From contig CAVXLQ010000003.1 of NCBI GenBank assembly GCA_963762635.1, positions 682,001 to 746,000 of the forward strand: a DNA stretch of 64,000 bases, given 5' to 3'. Shown piece by piece: positions 43,790 through 52,890 of the stretch (the first letter of the stretch is position 1; each line of letters opens with the position of its first letter). The notes under the pieces are model-generated. The model was given only the letters and a program-made list of their open reading frames with translations, was not told where the DNA came from and made no database searches. The DNA is from Tenggerimyces sp963762635. GTDB lineage: Bacteria > Actinomycetota > Actinomycetes > Propionibacteriales > Actinopolymorphaceae. The position numbers and the translations under genes were made by a program.

Positions 43790-46495
43790 ATGATGGCGAA
43801 CGAACCCGCCTTCGGCGCGCTGCTCAGGCGGCTGCGCCTCGCGGCCGGCCTCACCCAGGAGGCCCTCGCCGAACATGCGGGCGTCAGTGCGAAGGCGATC
43901 TCCGACCTCGAGCGCGACCCCACCCGTACGCCGCGGCTCGACACCGTCACGCTGCTCGCCGACGCGCTCGGAACCGGAACGGACGGCCGCGCGGAGCTGC
44001 TCGAGGCCGCGCGGCCCAGCCCGGCGAGCCCGCCGCAGCAGGCCCGGCCGGCGGCGCCGACCACCCGCGCGCTGCCCCGCCCGCTCACCCCGCTGATCGG
44101 CCGCGCCGGCGTCGCGTCGGCCGTCACCGAGCTCGTACGAAGAGGCGTCCAGCTCGTCACGCTCACCGGCCCGGGCGGCGTCGGCAAGACCCGCCTCGCG
44201 ATCGAGGTCGCGACCAGGCTGACGAACGACTTCCCCGACGGCGTCGTGATGGTCGACCTCGCGCCGATCCGCGACCCCGGCCTGGTCCTCAGCGCGATCG
44301 CCCAGCGGCTCGGCGTCGACCAGCGCGAGGGCGCCTCCCTCAGCCGGCGACTGAGGGAGACGGTCACCGGCCACCGCACCCTGCTCGTCCTGGACAACTT
44401 CGAGCAGCTCGTCGACGCCCGCCTCGACGTCCTCGAGCTCGTCGAGGCCTGCCCCGAGCTGTTCGTGGTCGTGACCAGCCGGATGGCGCTCAGGGTCCGC
44501 GGCGAACGTGAGTACCGCGTCGCCCCGCTCGCCGTACCCGACCGCGCCGACTCGGCCGAGGTCTCCGCCGTCGCGCCGGCCGTCGAGCTGTTCGTCGACC
44601 GCGTCCGCGCGATGGGCGTCGAGCTCGACCTCGCGGATCCCCGTACGGCACTGACCGTCGCCGAGATCTGCCGGCGGCTCGAGGGGCTGCCGCTCGCGAT
44701 CGAGCTGGCCTCGTCCCGCGTACCGCTCCTCCCGCCCGCCGCCTTGCTCGAACGGCTCGAGGACCGTCTCCCGCTGCTCGCCGGCGGCCTGCACGACCTC
44801 CCAGCGCGGCAGCAGACCATGCGCGACGCGATCGACTGGAGCTACGAGCTGCTCGAGCCCGCCGAGCAGGCGGTGCTCCGGCGCATCTGCGCGTTCCAGG
44901 GCGGCTGCACGCTCGAGGCGGCCGAGGCCGTCTGCGACAGCGACGACGTCCTGGACATCGTCAGCGAGCTCGCCCGCAAGAGCCTGCTGACGATGAACGA
45001 GGAGGGCCCGAACGGCGAGCTGCGCATCCGCAGCCTGCAGGTGATCTGCGAGTTCGGCCGCGAACGGCTGCTCGCCGAGGGCGAGACCGCCACGATCCGG
45101 CGCCGGCACGCGGCGTACTTCCGCGACCTCGCCGACCAGGTGTACGTCGTGTACGGCGGGCAGGCCGGCACCGCCGTCTACGCCCAGCTCGAGCTCGAAC
45201 ACGACAACTTCCGCGCCGCGCTGCGCTGGGCGAAGTCGGACGGTGACGTCGGTACCGCGATCGCGCTCGCCGGCGCGCTGTGGAAGTTCCTGTACGACCG
45301 TGGCGACCTCGCCGAGGGCAAGCGCAACCTCGCCGAGGCGTTCGCGATGTCCGGCGTCGAGACCGTCGCGCCAGCGGTTCGGCTCCGCGCGCTCACCGGC
45401 GTCGCGATGCACTCGATGGAGCTCGGCGCGTACGACGACGCGGCGGCCGCCTGCGCGGAGGGCGTCACGCTCGCCCGCGACAGCGGCAACGAGCACTGGC
45501 TGGTCGTGATCCTGCACGTGCTCGGCATCCTCGAACGACTCCGCGACAACTACGACGCGTCCACCGCCGCGCTCACCGAGGCGTACACGCGAGCCGAGGC
45601 CCGCGGTGACCTGGTCTACGCGCGGCTGGCCTGGGGCGGTCTCGCCTGGACGAAGTTCGTGGCCGGCCACCTCGGTGAGGCGGCCGAGCTGGCCGACCGC
45701 GGCGTGATCGCCATGCGCGACCTCGGCGACCGACCCGGGCTGGGCGGCGCGCTGCTGATCGCGACGATCGTCGCGTGCTATCGCGGCCGGTACGAGCAGG
45801 CCGAGGCGTACGGAGCGGACGGCATCGCGCTCGCCCGTGCGCTCGGCGACACCGGGCGGCTCGCGGAGATCCTCCGCATCGTCGGCATGGTCGCCCACTA
45901 CTCCGGCGACGAGGCGCGCGCCGACCGGTTGCACGAGGAGGCACTGTCACTGGTCCGAGGGCGCGTCGATGAGCTCGGGGTGGCCGAATCCCTCCAACAT
46001 CTGGGCATCATGGCCCTGGACCGTGGCGACCACGACAGGGCGTGGTCGGTGTTGGACGAGAGCCTGGGGATCGTCCAGCGGTACGGGGAGCAGTGGGGGA
46101 TCGCTGTGACGACGAGTCTGCTCGGGCAGCTCGAGGTGGCACGAGGCCGGCATCGGCGCGCCGCTGAGCTGTTCGTGACGAGTGCCGAGATCCACGCCTC
46201 GATCGGCAATCCGGTGCATCTGCCGTGGTCCGTGCAGGGGCTGGCACAGCTTGCTCTTGCTCGTGGCGAGGTCGAGCTCGCGGCCCGGTTGGTGGGCGTA
46301 CGCGAGGCGCTGTTGGCCCGGACGGGGCTGAACGTGCCGCCGCTCGCCCGGCAGTTCTACGAGGAGTCGGTGGACGCCGTCGAGCAGGCACTCGGCAAGG
46401 AAGGGTACGCGGCGGCGGTCGCGTCGGTGAGCGAGCTCGGCATCGCGGACCTCGCCGCGGAGACCGTCAGCGCCGCCCAGGCGATGCGGGCATGA
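43790..46495 (+). CDS. XRE-HTH/STAND-ATPase/TPR transcriptional regulator
   Basis: A 901-residue regulator. Residues 8-62 are an XRE helix-turn-helix (LLRRLRLAAGLTQEALAEHAGVSAKAISDLERDP). Residues about 90-370 form a STAND/NB-ARC-like ATPase with Walker A GPGGVGKT (127-134), Walker B LLVLDNFEQL and the GLPLAIELA motif. The remaining about 500 residues are TPR-like helical repeats. This architecture typifies actinobacterial switch regulators in which ligand plus ATP controls DNA binding. A second ATG at 43793 is better spaced from GGGGAG. It is coupled by ATGA to a paralogue. Confidence 0.9.
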   Translation: MMANEPAFGALLRRLRLAAGLTQEALAEHAGVSAKAISDLERDPTRTPRLDTVTLLADALGTGTDGRAELLEAARPSPASPPQQARPAAPTTRALPRPLTPLIGRAGVASAVTELVRRGVQLVTLTGPGGVGKTRLAIEVATRLTNDFPDGVVMVDLAPIRDPGLVLSAIAQRLGVDQREGASLSRRLRETVTGHRTLLVLDNFEQLVDARLDVLELVEACPELFVVVTSRMALRVRGEREYRVAPLAVPDRADSAEVSAVAPAVELFVDRVRAMGVELDLADPRTALTVAEICRRLEGLPLAIELASSRVPLLPPAALLERLEDRLPLLAGGLHDLPARQQTMRDAIDWSYELLEPAEQAVLRRICAFQGGCTLEAAEAVCDSDDVLDIVSELARKSLLTMNEEGPNGELRIRSLQVICEFGRERLLAEGETATIRRRHAAYFRDLADQVYVVYGGQAGTAVYAQLELEHDNFRAALRWAKSDGDVGTAIALAGALWKFLYDRGDLAEGKRNLAEAFAMSGVETVAPAVRLRALTGVAMHSMELGAYDDAAAACAEGVTLARDSGNEHWLVVILHVLGILERLRDNYDASTAALTEAYTRAEARGDLVYARLAWGGLAWTKFVAGHLGEAAELADRGVIAMRDLGDRPGLGGALLIATIVACYRGRYEQAEAYGADGIALARALGDTGRLAEILRIVGMVAHYSGDEARADRLHEEALSLVRGRVDELGVAESLQHLGIMALDRGDHDRAWSVLDESLGIVQRYGEQWGIAVTTSLLGQLEVARGRHRRAAELFVTSAEIHASIGNPVHLPWSVQGLAQLALARGEVELAARLVGVREALLARTGLNVPPLARQFYEESVDAVEQALGKEGYAAAVASVSELGIADLAAETVSAAQAMRA

Positions 46496-49135
46496 GCGTC
46501 CCGTTCGGCGCACTGCTGCGGGAGCTTCGGGTCGCGGCCGGGCTCACCCAGGAGGCGCTCGCCGAACGCGCCGCCGTCAGCGCGAAGGCGATCAGCGACC
46601 TCGAACGCGACCCCAGCCGGACGCCACGCCTCGACACGGTCAACCTGCTCGCCTCCGCACTGGAGCTGGACGACGAGCAGCGCGGCCGGCTGCGGGCTTC
46701 GGCTCGTCCGGGCGGTGCTCAGCCTCTGCCGGCGAACGGTCCCGTCCTGGCGGGGGAAGCGTTGCCGCGGCCGCTGACCCCGTTGATCGGTCGGGCCGGC
46801 GTCGCGTCCGCCGTGTCCGAGCTGATCGGGCGCGGTGAGGTCCGGCTGTTGACGTTGACCGGGCCCGGCGGCGTCGGGAAGACGCGGCTGATGGTCGAGG
46901 TCGCTTCCCTGGTGGCGGACGAGTTTCCCGACGGCGTCGTCTTCGTCGACCTGTCGCCGCTCACCGACCACACCCTCGTACTGCCGACCGTCGCGCAACG
47001 CTTCGGCCTGGACGAACGCGAGGCCGCCGCGCTCGCCGAGCGGCTGCCGGACGTCGAGTCCTCGCGGCAGATCCTGTTGCTGCTCGACAACTTCGAGCAG
47101 GTCCTGGATGCGCGCGACGCGATCGTGCCGTTCCTGCAGGCTTACCCCAGCCTCGTCATCGTCGTCACCAGCCGGATCCCGCTGCGGATCCGCGGCGAGC
47201 GGGAGTACCGGATCGCGCCGCTCGCCGTACCCGACCGCGCCTCCTCCGCCGAGGTCGCCGCGGCCGCGCCGTCGGTGCGGCTGTTCGTCGAACGTGCACG
47301 GTCGATGGGCGCCGACGTCCTCGCGTCGCCGGAGAACGCGCCAGTGGTCGCGGAGATCTGCCGCCGGCTGGACGGCCTGCCGCTCGCGATCGAGCTGGCG
47401 GCGGCCCGGGTCAGCGTGCTCCCGCCGCGCGCTCTCTTGGACCGGCTGGATCAGCGGTTGCCCCTGCTCGTTCGCGGGCCGCACGACCTGCCCGCTCGGC
47501 AGCAGACCATGCGGGACGCGATCGCGTGGAGCTATGAGCTGTTGGACTCGGCGGAGCAGCAGCTGTTCCGGCGCGTGAGCGTCTTCGCCGGCGGTTGCAC
47601 GGTCGACGCCGCGCTCGCCGTGGGGGGCGGTGAGCTCGACGTACTCGGCGCGCTCGTCGACAAGAGTCTGTTGCGACACGGCACCGAGCGAGTGACCGCG
47701 CTGGAGATGATCCGCGAGTACGGGCTCGAACGGCTGCGGGCGGCCGGCGAGTCGGCCTCGTTTCGGCAGCGGCACGCCGCGTACTTCCTCGCGTTGGCGG
47801 AGGGGGAGCGGGACGGCTGGGAGGTCCTCGAACGCGAGCACGACAACCTGCGGGCGGCGCTGCGGTTCGCTCAGGAGTCGCTGGAGGTCGAGCTGGCGGT
47901 GCGTTTCTGCGTTGCCTTGTGGACGTTCTGGTTCGACCGCGGCTTCCTCGGCGAGGGGCGGCAGCGGTTGGCGGAGACGTTGTCGTTGCCGGGGCTCGAG
48001 GTCGTGTCGCCTGCTCTGCGGGTGGAGGCGCTCGTCGGCGCGGCGATGCTGTCGCTGGACCACGGGGCTTACGACGACGCGCAGCGCTGGAGTGCTCTCG
48101 CCCTCGGGCTGGCTCGTTCTTCTGGCTCCGATGCCGACCTGATGAAGGTGCTGAACGTCCAGGGCATGTTGGCGCGGATGCGCGACCGGTACGCGGACGC
48201 GTTGGCGGCGTACTCCGAGGCGCTGTCACGTGGCCGAACGGCTCGGCGACCAGGCTTCGACCGGGACGGCGCTGATCGGGCTGGCGACCGTTCGTTACCT
48301 GCTCGGGTCGCTTCGTGAGGCGACCCGGCTGGCGTCGCAGAGCCTCGCGGTAATGCGTGCGCTCGACGACCGGCTGGGGATCGCTTCGGCGCTGTTGGGT
48401 TTGGCGTTGTTCGCCTCGTACGAGGGGCGGCCGGGGCTGGCGAACGAGTACGGCGCCGAGGCGTTGATGCACTACCGCGCGCTGGGCGACACGGGTCGGG
48501 TGGCCGAGGTGCTGCGGGTGCTGGGGACCGCGGCGTACGCGCTCTCCCAGCCGGCGCGGGCTTCTTTGCTGCACGAAGAGGCGCTTGGGCTGCTGCGCGA
48601 CCGGGGGGACGAGCTCGGGGTCGCGGAGTCGCTGCAGCACGTGGCGATGCTGGCGCTGGACCGCGACGACGTGGCGACCGCGATGCCGGTGCTGCGGGAG
48701 TCGTTGGAGATCGTGCTGCGGTTCGACGAACGGTGGAGCATCGCGGTGACGCTGTCGTTCCTCGGGCACGCGGAACTGGGGCGGGGCGATGTGCGGCGGG
48801 CCGCGGAGTACTTCGCGGACAGCGCTGTGCGGCTGCAGGGACTGGGGAACCCGCTGCTCGTGCCGTGGTGCCTGGAGGGGATGGCGCACGTGGCCGCCGC
48901 GTCGGGGTCGGCTGGCTCGGTCGAACGGGCAGGGGAGCTGCTCGGGGCACGGACGGCCTTGCTGGAACGCATCGGGGCGGTCCTGCCGCCGCTCAACTCG
49001 GCGCGCTACGCGGACCTGGTGGCGGACGTCGAGAAGGTGCTGGGAGAGGACGCCTTCGCGGCAGCCCGCACCCGAGGCGCCGCCCTAGTGGCCGCGCACC
49101 CGCTGACCGAGGTCCTCACCCCTTGGCTCGCCTAG
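46492..49135 (+). pseudogene. Second XRE-STAND-TPR regulator, one frameshift in the TPR region
   Basis: A paralogue of the preceding gene with the same order of domains. The XRE domain is at 4-58 (LLRELRVAAGLTQEALAERAAVSAKAISDLERDP), Walker A GPGGVGKT at 124-131, LLLLDNFEQV, GLPLAIELA, then TPR helices. The first frame runs on to a stop at 48318, but homology shifts frame at about 48230 (after AAYSEALSR) and continues as AERLGDQASTGTALIGLATVRYLLG to the true end at 49135. One extra base, or two missing, explains it. The broken version would still contain the DNA-binding and ATPase parts plus a few TPRs, so partial function is possible. The start is fixed by the ATGA overlap. Confidence 0.75.
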
Positions 49136-49151
49136 CCACCGCGGAATCTTC

Positions 49152-49275
49152 TTACGGTCGTAATAGCACCTGGGATGTGTTACGACCGTAAGAGTCCTGG
49201 TTGTCCTACGGCCGTAACACCAAACCCCGGTTGTCCTACCGCCGTAACACCACCCGGGATGTGTGACGACCGTAG
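49152..49275. repeat. Palindrome array A: five TACG-NN-CGTA cores
   Basis: Cores with consensus YTACGRYCGTAR begin at 49152, 49180, 49206, 49236 and 49264, spaced 26-30 bp. Examples are TTACGGTCGTAA, TTACGACCGTAA and CTACGGCCGTAA. The linkers are related to each other (CACCTGGGATGTG, CCCCGGTTGTC). Each core is a dyad of about 12 bp. The array lies just after the stop of the second regulator and before a convergent gene. Confidence 0.85.
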
Positions 49276-49468
49276 GAGAACCTGGCGATCAGCGGGTCGG
49301 CGTCGGGGTCGGGGTCGGCGGCGGTGAGGTCGAGGTTGGCGGCGGCTTGGTGGGGAGGACGGCTTCGGCCACTAGGGCAGCCCGCACCCGAGGCGCCGAC
49401 CTGGTGGCCGCGCACCCGCTGGCCGAGGTTCCTCATCCCTTGGCTCGCCTAGCCACCGCCGGGTCTTC

Positions 49469-49653
49469 TTGCGGTCGTAATAGCACCTGGGATGTGTTAC
49501 GACCGTAAGAGTCCTGGTTGTCCTACGGCCGTAACACCAACCCCGGTTGTCCTACCGCCGTAACACCAACCCCGGTTGTCTTACGGTCGTAGCAGCAACC
49601 GCCGGTTGTCTTACGGTCGTATCGACACCCGTCGGTTGGTGTGACGACCGTAA
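49469..49653. repeat. Palindrome array B: seven TACG-NN-CGTA cores
   Basis: Cores begin at 49469, 49497, 49523, 49552, 49581, 49611 and 49642, spaced 26-31 bp, in the same order as array A but with two extra CGGTTGTCTTACGGTCGTA units. The expansion suggests unequal exchange or slippage within the array. No T-runs, promoters or reading frames explain it. Confidence 0.85.
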
Positions 49654-49666
49654 GAGAACCTGGCGA

Positions 49667-50158
49667 TCAGCGCGTCGGGGTCGGGGGCGGTGAGGTGGGG
49701 GTCGGCGGCGGGTTGGTGGGGGAGATGCGGCGTTCGGGGATGCCGGGGAAGGCGTGCGGCGTACCGCCCCACTGGATTCGGCGGAGTTCGGCGCCGGCCA
49801 AGGCCGTTGCTGCTTCGGCTCGGAGCTCCGGCGTGGTCGCGGCCGCCACCAGGTCGCCGTACAGGTCTGCCGACCGTTCCTCCAGCCGGAGCGCCAGCGC
49901 CCGGGCCGACGCGCGGTCGGTCACCGCGAACGGCAGCTCGTAGCTGGCCGCGGCCGCCGCGGGTTCGGCGCCGCGGGCTTGGACGCCCGCCGCGAGGGCG
50001 TCGCGCAGGACGCGGTGGGCGCCGTACAGGGTCAGCGCGAGGGCCTCCTCCGACTTCCGGCCGAGCCGCGGCCCGAGGACGCCGTACGCCCACATCGAAG
50101 CGTGCTCGCCCTCCAGCGCGGCCTGCAGCGCGTCGAGCTCCTGCAGTTCAGTCGGCAT
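49667..50158 (-). CDS. DUF4439 ferritin-like domain protein
   Basis: A 163-residue protein with a ferritin-like four-helix DUF4439 domain (LDALQAALEGEHASMWAYGVLGPRLG, later LRRIQWGGTPHAFPG). The metal ligands of true ferritins are not all obvious, so iron binding is uncertain. The C-terminal about 20 residues are Pro/Thr-rich (SPTNPPPTPTSPPPTPTR) and come from the duplicated intergenic segment, so the tail is probably a recent addition. It overlaps the upstream lipoprotein gene by 11 bp. No signal peptide. Confidence 0.8.
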   Translation of the reverse strand: MPTELQELDALQAALEGEHASMWAYGVLGPRLGRKSEEALALTLYGAHRVLRDALAAGVQARGAEPAAAAASYELPFAVTDRASARALALRLEERSADLYGDLVAAATTPELRAEAATALAGAELRRIQWGGTPHAFPGIPERRISPTNPPPTPTSPPPTPTR

Positions 50159-50660
50159 CGGCGAGCTCCGAGAGATCCGCGAGAGCGGCGGCGTGCGCGG
50201 CGGCGCAGGCGGCGAGGGAGGCGAGCAGCAGCGCGTTGTCGGACGACTTGACCGTCCGCAGCGCCGCGTGGTGAACGACCTGGGCACCTTGTGAGCTCTT
50301 GATCAGCGCGGCCAGTGCTGCGGCCTGCTTCGGCGGAACGGTGGGCGAGGCCGGAGACGCCGTCGGCGCAGCAGGCCCGAGCGCTGCGACGTGCTGCTGG
50401 TGGCGGGAAGCGTACGGAGCCAAGGCCTTCGCCAGGGCGGGATACTTCCGCCCCGTCGCGACGATCGCGGCGGCGAGCAGACGTTCCGAGGCGAGCGAAC
50501 GACGCAGCGCCGGCAGGTCCGGATCAGGGGGCGGTGGCGGAGGAGAAGGCGTCGCAGCAGGCGTACGGACGCCCGAAGAAGGGGCCGACGGGGTGCATCC
50601 GGCGACGAGGCCGGCAGCGAGCGAACCCGCCAGCAACGTACGGCGGGAGGGGCGGCTCAC
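50148..50660 (-). CDS. Putative lipoprotein next to DUF4439
   Basis: About 170 residues. The N terminus VSRPSRRTLLAGSLAAGLVAGC has an RR-type basic region, a hydrophobic stretch and the lipobox LVAGC, so it is a lipid-anchored (possibly Tat-exported) protein. A Ser/Pro-rich linker follows, then an Ala-rich helical domain (LPALRRSLASERLLAAAIVATGRKYPALAKALAPYASRHQQHV). That helical part resembles the ferritin-like fold of its neighbour. The GTG start at 50660 is chosen to give a normal signal length; the nearest ATG, at 50729, would add 23 residues. The pair is co-transcribed. Confidence 0.7.
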   Translation of the reverse strand: MSRPSRRTLLAGSLAAGLVAGCTPSAPSSGVRTPAATPSPPPPPPDPDLPALRRSLASERLLAAAIVATGRKYPALAKALAPYASRHQQHVAALGPAAPTASPASPTVPPKQAAALAALIKSSQGAQVVHHAALRTVKSSDNALLLASLAACAAAHAAALADLSELADAD

Positions 50661-50689
50661 GGCTCGGGACGTTACCGCATGAGTGGCGA

Positions 50690-50719
50690 TTGAACGACTT
50701 TTCGGGCGGCAGGTACGCT
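50690..50719 (+). promoter_or_regulatory. Candidate promoter of the rimP-nusA-infB cluster
   Basis: TTGAAC (50690-50695) and TACGCT (50714-50719) with an 18-bp spacer resemble a housekeeping sigma promoter. It lies about 70 bp upstream of the rimP start and just before the leader hairpin. This is identification by eye only. Confidence 0.4.
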
Positions 50720-50734
50720 TGCCCCTCAAGCTAA

Positions 50735-50757
50735 AAGGCCTGGTCGGACCAGGCCTT
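50735..50757 (+). promoter_or_regulatory. Perfect leader hairpin upstream of rimP
   Basis: AAGGCCTGGT at 50735-50744 pairs exactly with ACCAGGCCTT at 50748-50757 around a CGG loop, 29 bp before the rimP start. It lies between the candidate promoter and the AAGGAGAGGAGG ribosome site, so it would be at the 5' end of the mRNA. It may act as an attenuator, a stabiliser or a feedback site. It is not followed by a T-run. Confidence 0.6.
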
Positions 50758-50786
50758 CACAACTTAAGGAGAGGAGGTGCTCGATC

Positions 50787-51290
50787 GTGCCTAGTACCGC
50801 CACCCGCGATCGCGTGGTCGACCTCCTCACTCCGGTCCTTGCCGCCGAGGGTCTCGACCTGGAAGACGTCGAGCTGAAGCCTGCCGGCCGCCGCACCGTC
50901 CTCCGCGTGGTCGTCGACGCCGACGGTGGCGTCACGCTCGACCGGATCGCCGAGCTCTCGACCCAGATCGCGAAACTGCTCGACACCGACGACCCGATGG
51001 GCGCCGGTTCGTACACCCTCGAAGTCACCTCGCGCGGCGTCGACCGCCCGCTCACGGCCCCACGTCACTGGCGGCGCAACGTCGGTCGGCTGGTCAAGGT
51101 GACCGACGCCGACGGCGCGGAGGTCGTCGGCCGGATCGCCGCGGCCGACGAGACCGGCGCCGAGCTCGACGCCGGCGACCCGAAGTCCGCGGCCCCGGGA
51201 CGGATCACGTTCGACACCGTCGCCAGGGCCAGGATTCAAATCGAGTTCGCGCGACCCTCCGATCGCGCCGACGCCCCCGGAGAGGGGTGA
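50787..51290 (+). CDS. rimP: Ribosome maturation factor RimP
   Basis: A 167-residue protein needed for 30S subunit maturation. The N-terminal alpha/beta domain includes GLDLEDVELKPAGRRTVLRVVVDADGGVTLDRIAELS. The central GSYTLEVTSRGVDRPLTAPRHWRRNVGRLVKV is the RimP signature, leading into the C-terminal SH3-like domain. The start is GTG 50787 after AAGGAGAGGAGG. It is the first gene of the translation cluster and lies 4 bp from nusA, as in most actinobacteria. Confidence 0.95.
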   Translation: MPSTATRDRVVDLLTPVLAAEGLDLEDVELKPAGRRTVLRVVVDADGGVTLDRIAELSTQIAKLLDTDDPMGAGSYTLEVTSRGVDRPLTAPRHWRRNVGRLVKVTDADGAEVVGRIAAADETGAELDAGDPKSAAPGRITFDTVARARIQIEFARPSDRADAPGEG

Positions 51291-51294
51291 CCCG

Positions 51295-52302
51295 ATGGAC
51301 ATCGACATGGCCGTCCTGCGTGCCCTCGAGCGCGAGAAGGACATCCCCGAAGACGCGGTCGTCGAGGCCATCGAGCAGGCACTGCTGATCGCGTACCAGC
51401 GCACCGAAGGCGCCCAGTCGCAGGCGCGCGTGCAGCTGGACCGCAAGTCCGGGCACGTGACCGTGCTGGCCCGCGAGGTCGACGACGCCGGCGAGACCGT
51501 ACGCGAGTACGACGACACCCCGACGGGCTTCGGCCGGATCGCGGCGACGACGGCGAAGCAGGTCATCCTGCAGCGCCTGCGAGACGCCGAAGAGGACCAC
51601 ATGTTCGGCGAGTTCGCCGGCCGTGAGGGCGACATCGTGTCGGGCGTCGTCCAGCAGGGCAAGGACACCCGGCTCGTGTACGTCAGCCTCGGCAAGGTCG
51701 AGGGCGTGCTGCCGCCGCAGGAGCAGGTGCCTGGGGAGCGGTACGAGCACGGGCTGCGGCTCAAGTGCTACGTGGTCGCCGTACGCAAGGGCTTCCGCGG
51801 GCCGCAGATCACCTTGTCGCGTACGCACCCCAACCTGGTGAAGAAGCTGTTCGCGCTGGAGGTCCCCGAGATCGCCGACGGAACGGTCGAGATCGCGGGC
51901 ATCGCGCGCGAGGCCGGACACCGTACGAAGATCGCGGTCTACACCCGCAACACCTCGGTCAACGCCAAGGGCGCCTGCATCGGCCCGGTCGGCGCTCGGG
52001 TCCGGAACGTGATGACCGAGCTGCACGGCGAGAAGATCGACATCGTGGACTGGTCGGAAGAACCGTCGGAGTTCGTCGCCCACGCCCTGTCGCCGGCGAA
52101 GGTGTCGCAGGTCGAGATCGTCGACGCCGAAGCCAAGTCGGCCCGCGTGATCGTGCCGGACTACCAGCTGTCGTTGGCGATCGGCAAGGAAGGGCAGAAC
52201 GCCCGCTTGGCGGCCCGCCTGACGGGGTGGCGGATCGACATCCGCCCCGACACCGAGCAGCCGACGGCCTCGGCCTCCGCCCAACCGACGACGCCCGCCT
52301 GA
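51295..52302 (+). CDS. nusA: Transcription termination/antitermination protein NusA
   Basis: A 335-residue RNA polymerase-associated factor. The N-terminal domain (MDIDMAVLRALEREKDIPEDAVVEAIEQALLIAYQR) binds polymerase. An S1 domain follows at about 105-175 (EGDIVSGVVQQG...YVSLGKVEGVLP). Two KH domains come next, with GACIGPVGARVRNVMTELHGEKIDIVDW and LSLAIGKEGQNARLAARLTGWRIDI. It ends without the acidic repeats of enterobacterial NusA, as normal for actinobacteria. Confidence 0.96.
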   Translation: MDIDMAVLRALEREKDIPEDAVVEAIEQALLIAYQRTEGAQSQARVQLDRKSGHVTVLAREVDDAGETVREYDDTPTGFGRIAATTAKQVILQRLRDAEEDHMFGEFAGREGDIVSGVVQQGKDTRLVYVSLGKVEGVLPPQEQVPGERYEHGLRLKCYVVAVRKGFRGPQITLSRTHPNLVKKLFALEVPEIADGTVEIAGIAREAGHRTKIAVYTRNTSVNAKGACIGPVGARVRNVMTELHGEKIDIVDWSEEPSEFVAHALSPAKVSQVEIVDAEAKSARVIVPDYQLSLAIGKEGQNARLAARLTGWRIDIRPDTEQPTASASAQPTTPA

Positions 52303-52471
52303 CTCGTCCGGCATGACGGGATTGAGCCGGGCGTCGAGGGGGTAGGGGCCCAGCCGGACGCGACGTCCTCCGGCGGGCCGCGGCCTTGCCCGCCGTAGGA
52401 CGCGCACCCCAGCTCGTACGCAGCCGCACCGCCTAGGTGCACGGACCTCACTCTGGGTACACTCTTCGAGA

Positions 52472-52807
52472 GTGACCCGCACGGTTCCGACACAAAACAC
52501 CCGTCCTCACCCGATGCGGACGTGTGTAGGCTGCCGTGAGCGTGTGGCAAAGCACGACCTGCTTCGTGTCGTTCTGGTCCAAGACAAGCCATCGACGCTC
52601 GCCCCCGACCCTCAGGGACGCGCGCCAGGGCGTGGGGCTCATCTTCACCCCACCCAAGTCTGTCTGGACCTCGCCGAGCGTCGACGGGCCTTCACCCGCG
52701 CCTTGCGCGCGGACGGGCCGGTAGACCTCGACGCGCTCAGGCGGTACGTCGAAGCAGTTTCAGCCAGCAGCACCACCGAGAAAGAAAGTGGGTCGAGCGG
52801 CTCATGA
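52472..52807 (+). CDS. ylxR: YlxR-family RNA-binding protein
   Basis: An about 111-residue YlxR (DUF448) protein, a usual passenger between nusA and infB; relatives bind RNase P RNA or act as nucleoid-linked regulators. The motif RTCVGCRERVAKHDLLRVVL is diagnostic, followed by GRAPGRGAHLHPTQVCLDLAERRRAFTRALR. The start is GTG 52472, with an internal ATG at 52514 as a shorter option. A 169-bp gap separates it from nusA; no gene is seen there. Confidence 0.9.
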   Translation: MTRTVPTQNTRPHPMRTCVGCRERVAKHDLLRVVLVQDKPSTLAPDPQGRAPGRGAHLHPTQVCLDLAERRRAFTRALRADGPVDLDALRRYVEAVSASSTTEKESGSSGS

Positions 52808-52890
52808 GCACTCGATGAGAACCGAGCGATGAGCACGCACAGGAACTAGCGCCTGGACCCAGGAGGGGCCCGGGCCGGCAAAGGAGAGCA

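Larger units (their letters stand above)
49061..49725. repeat. Tandem duplication of an intergenic segment with gene ends
   Basis: About 300 bp starting at 49061 (end of the regulator gene, GCAGCCCGCACCCGAGGCGC) is repeated starting at 49377 with roughly 90% identity by eye. Each copy runs through the regulator's last codons, its TAGCCACCGC stop region, a palindrome array, and CCTGGCGATCAGCG with a GTCGGGG-rich stretch matching the 3' end of the convergent DUF4439 gene. The 531-bp gene-free stretch 49136-49666 is therefore two copies of one intergenic region. The second copy's array is two units longer. Confidence 0.85.

Noticed and set aside
49152..49653. CRISPR array in the spaced repeats
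   Set aside because: The repeated parts are only about 12 bp dyads, the linkers are themselves near-identical rather than unique spacers, and no cas gene is nearby.
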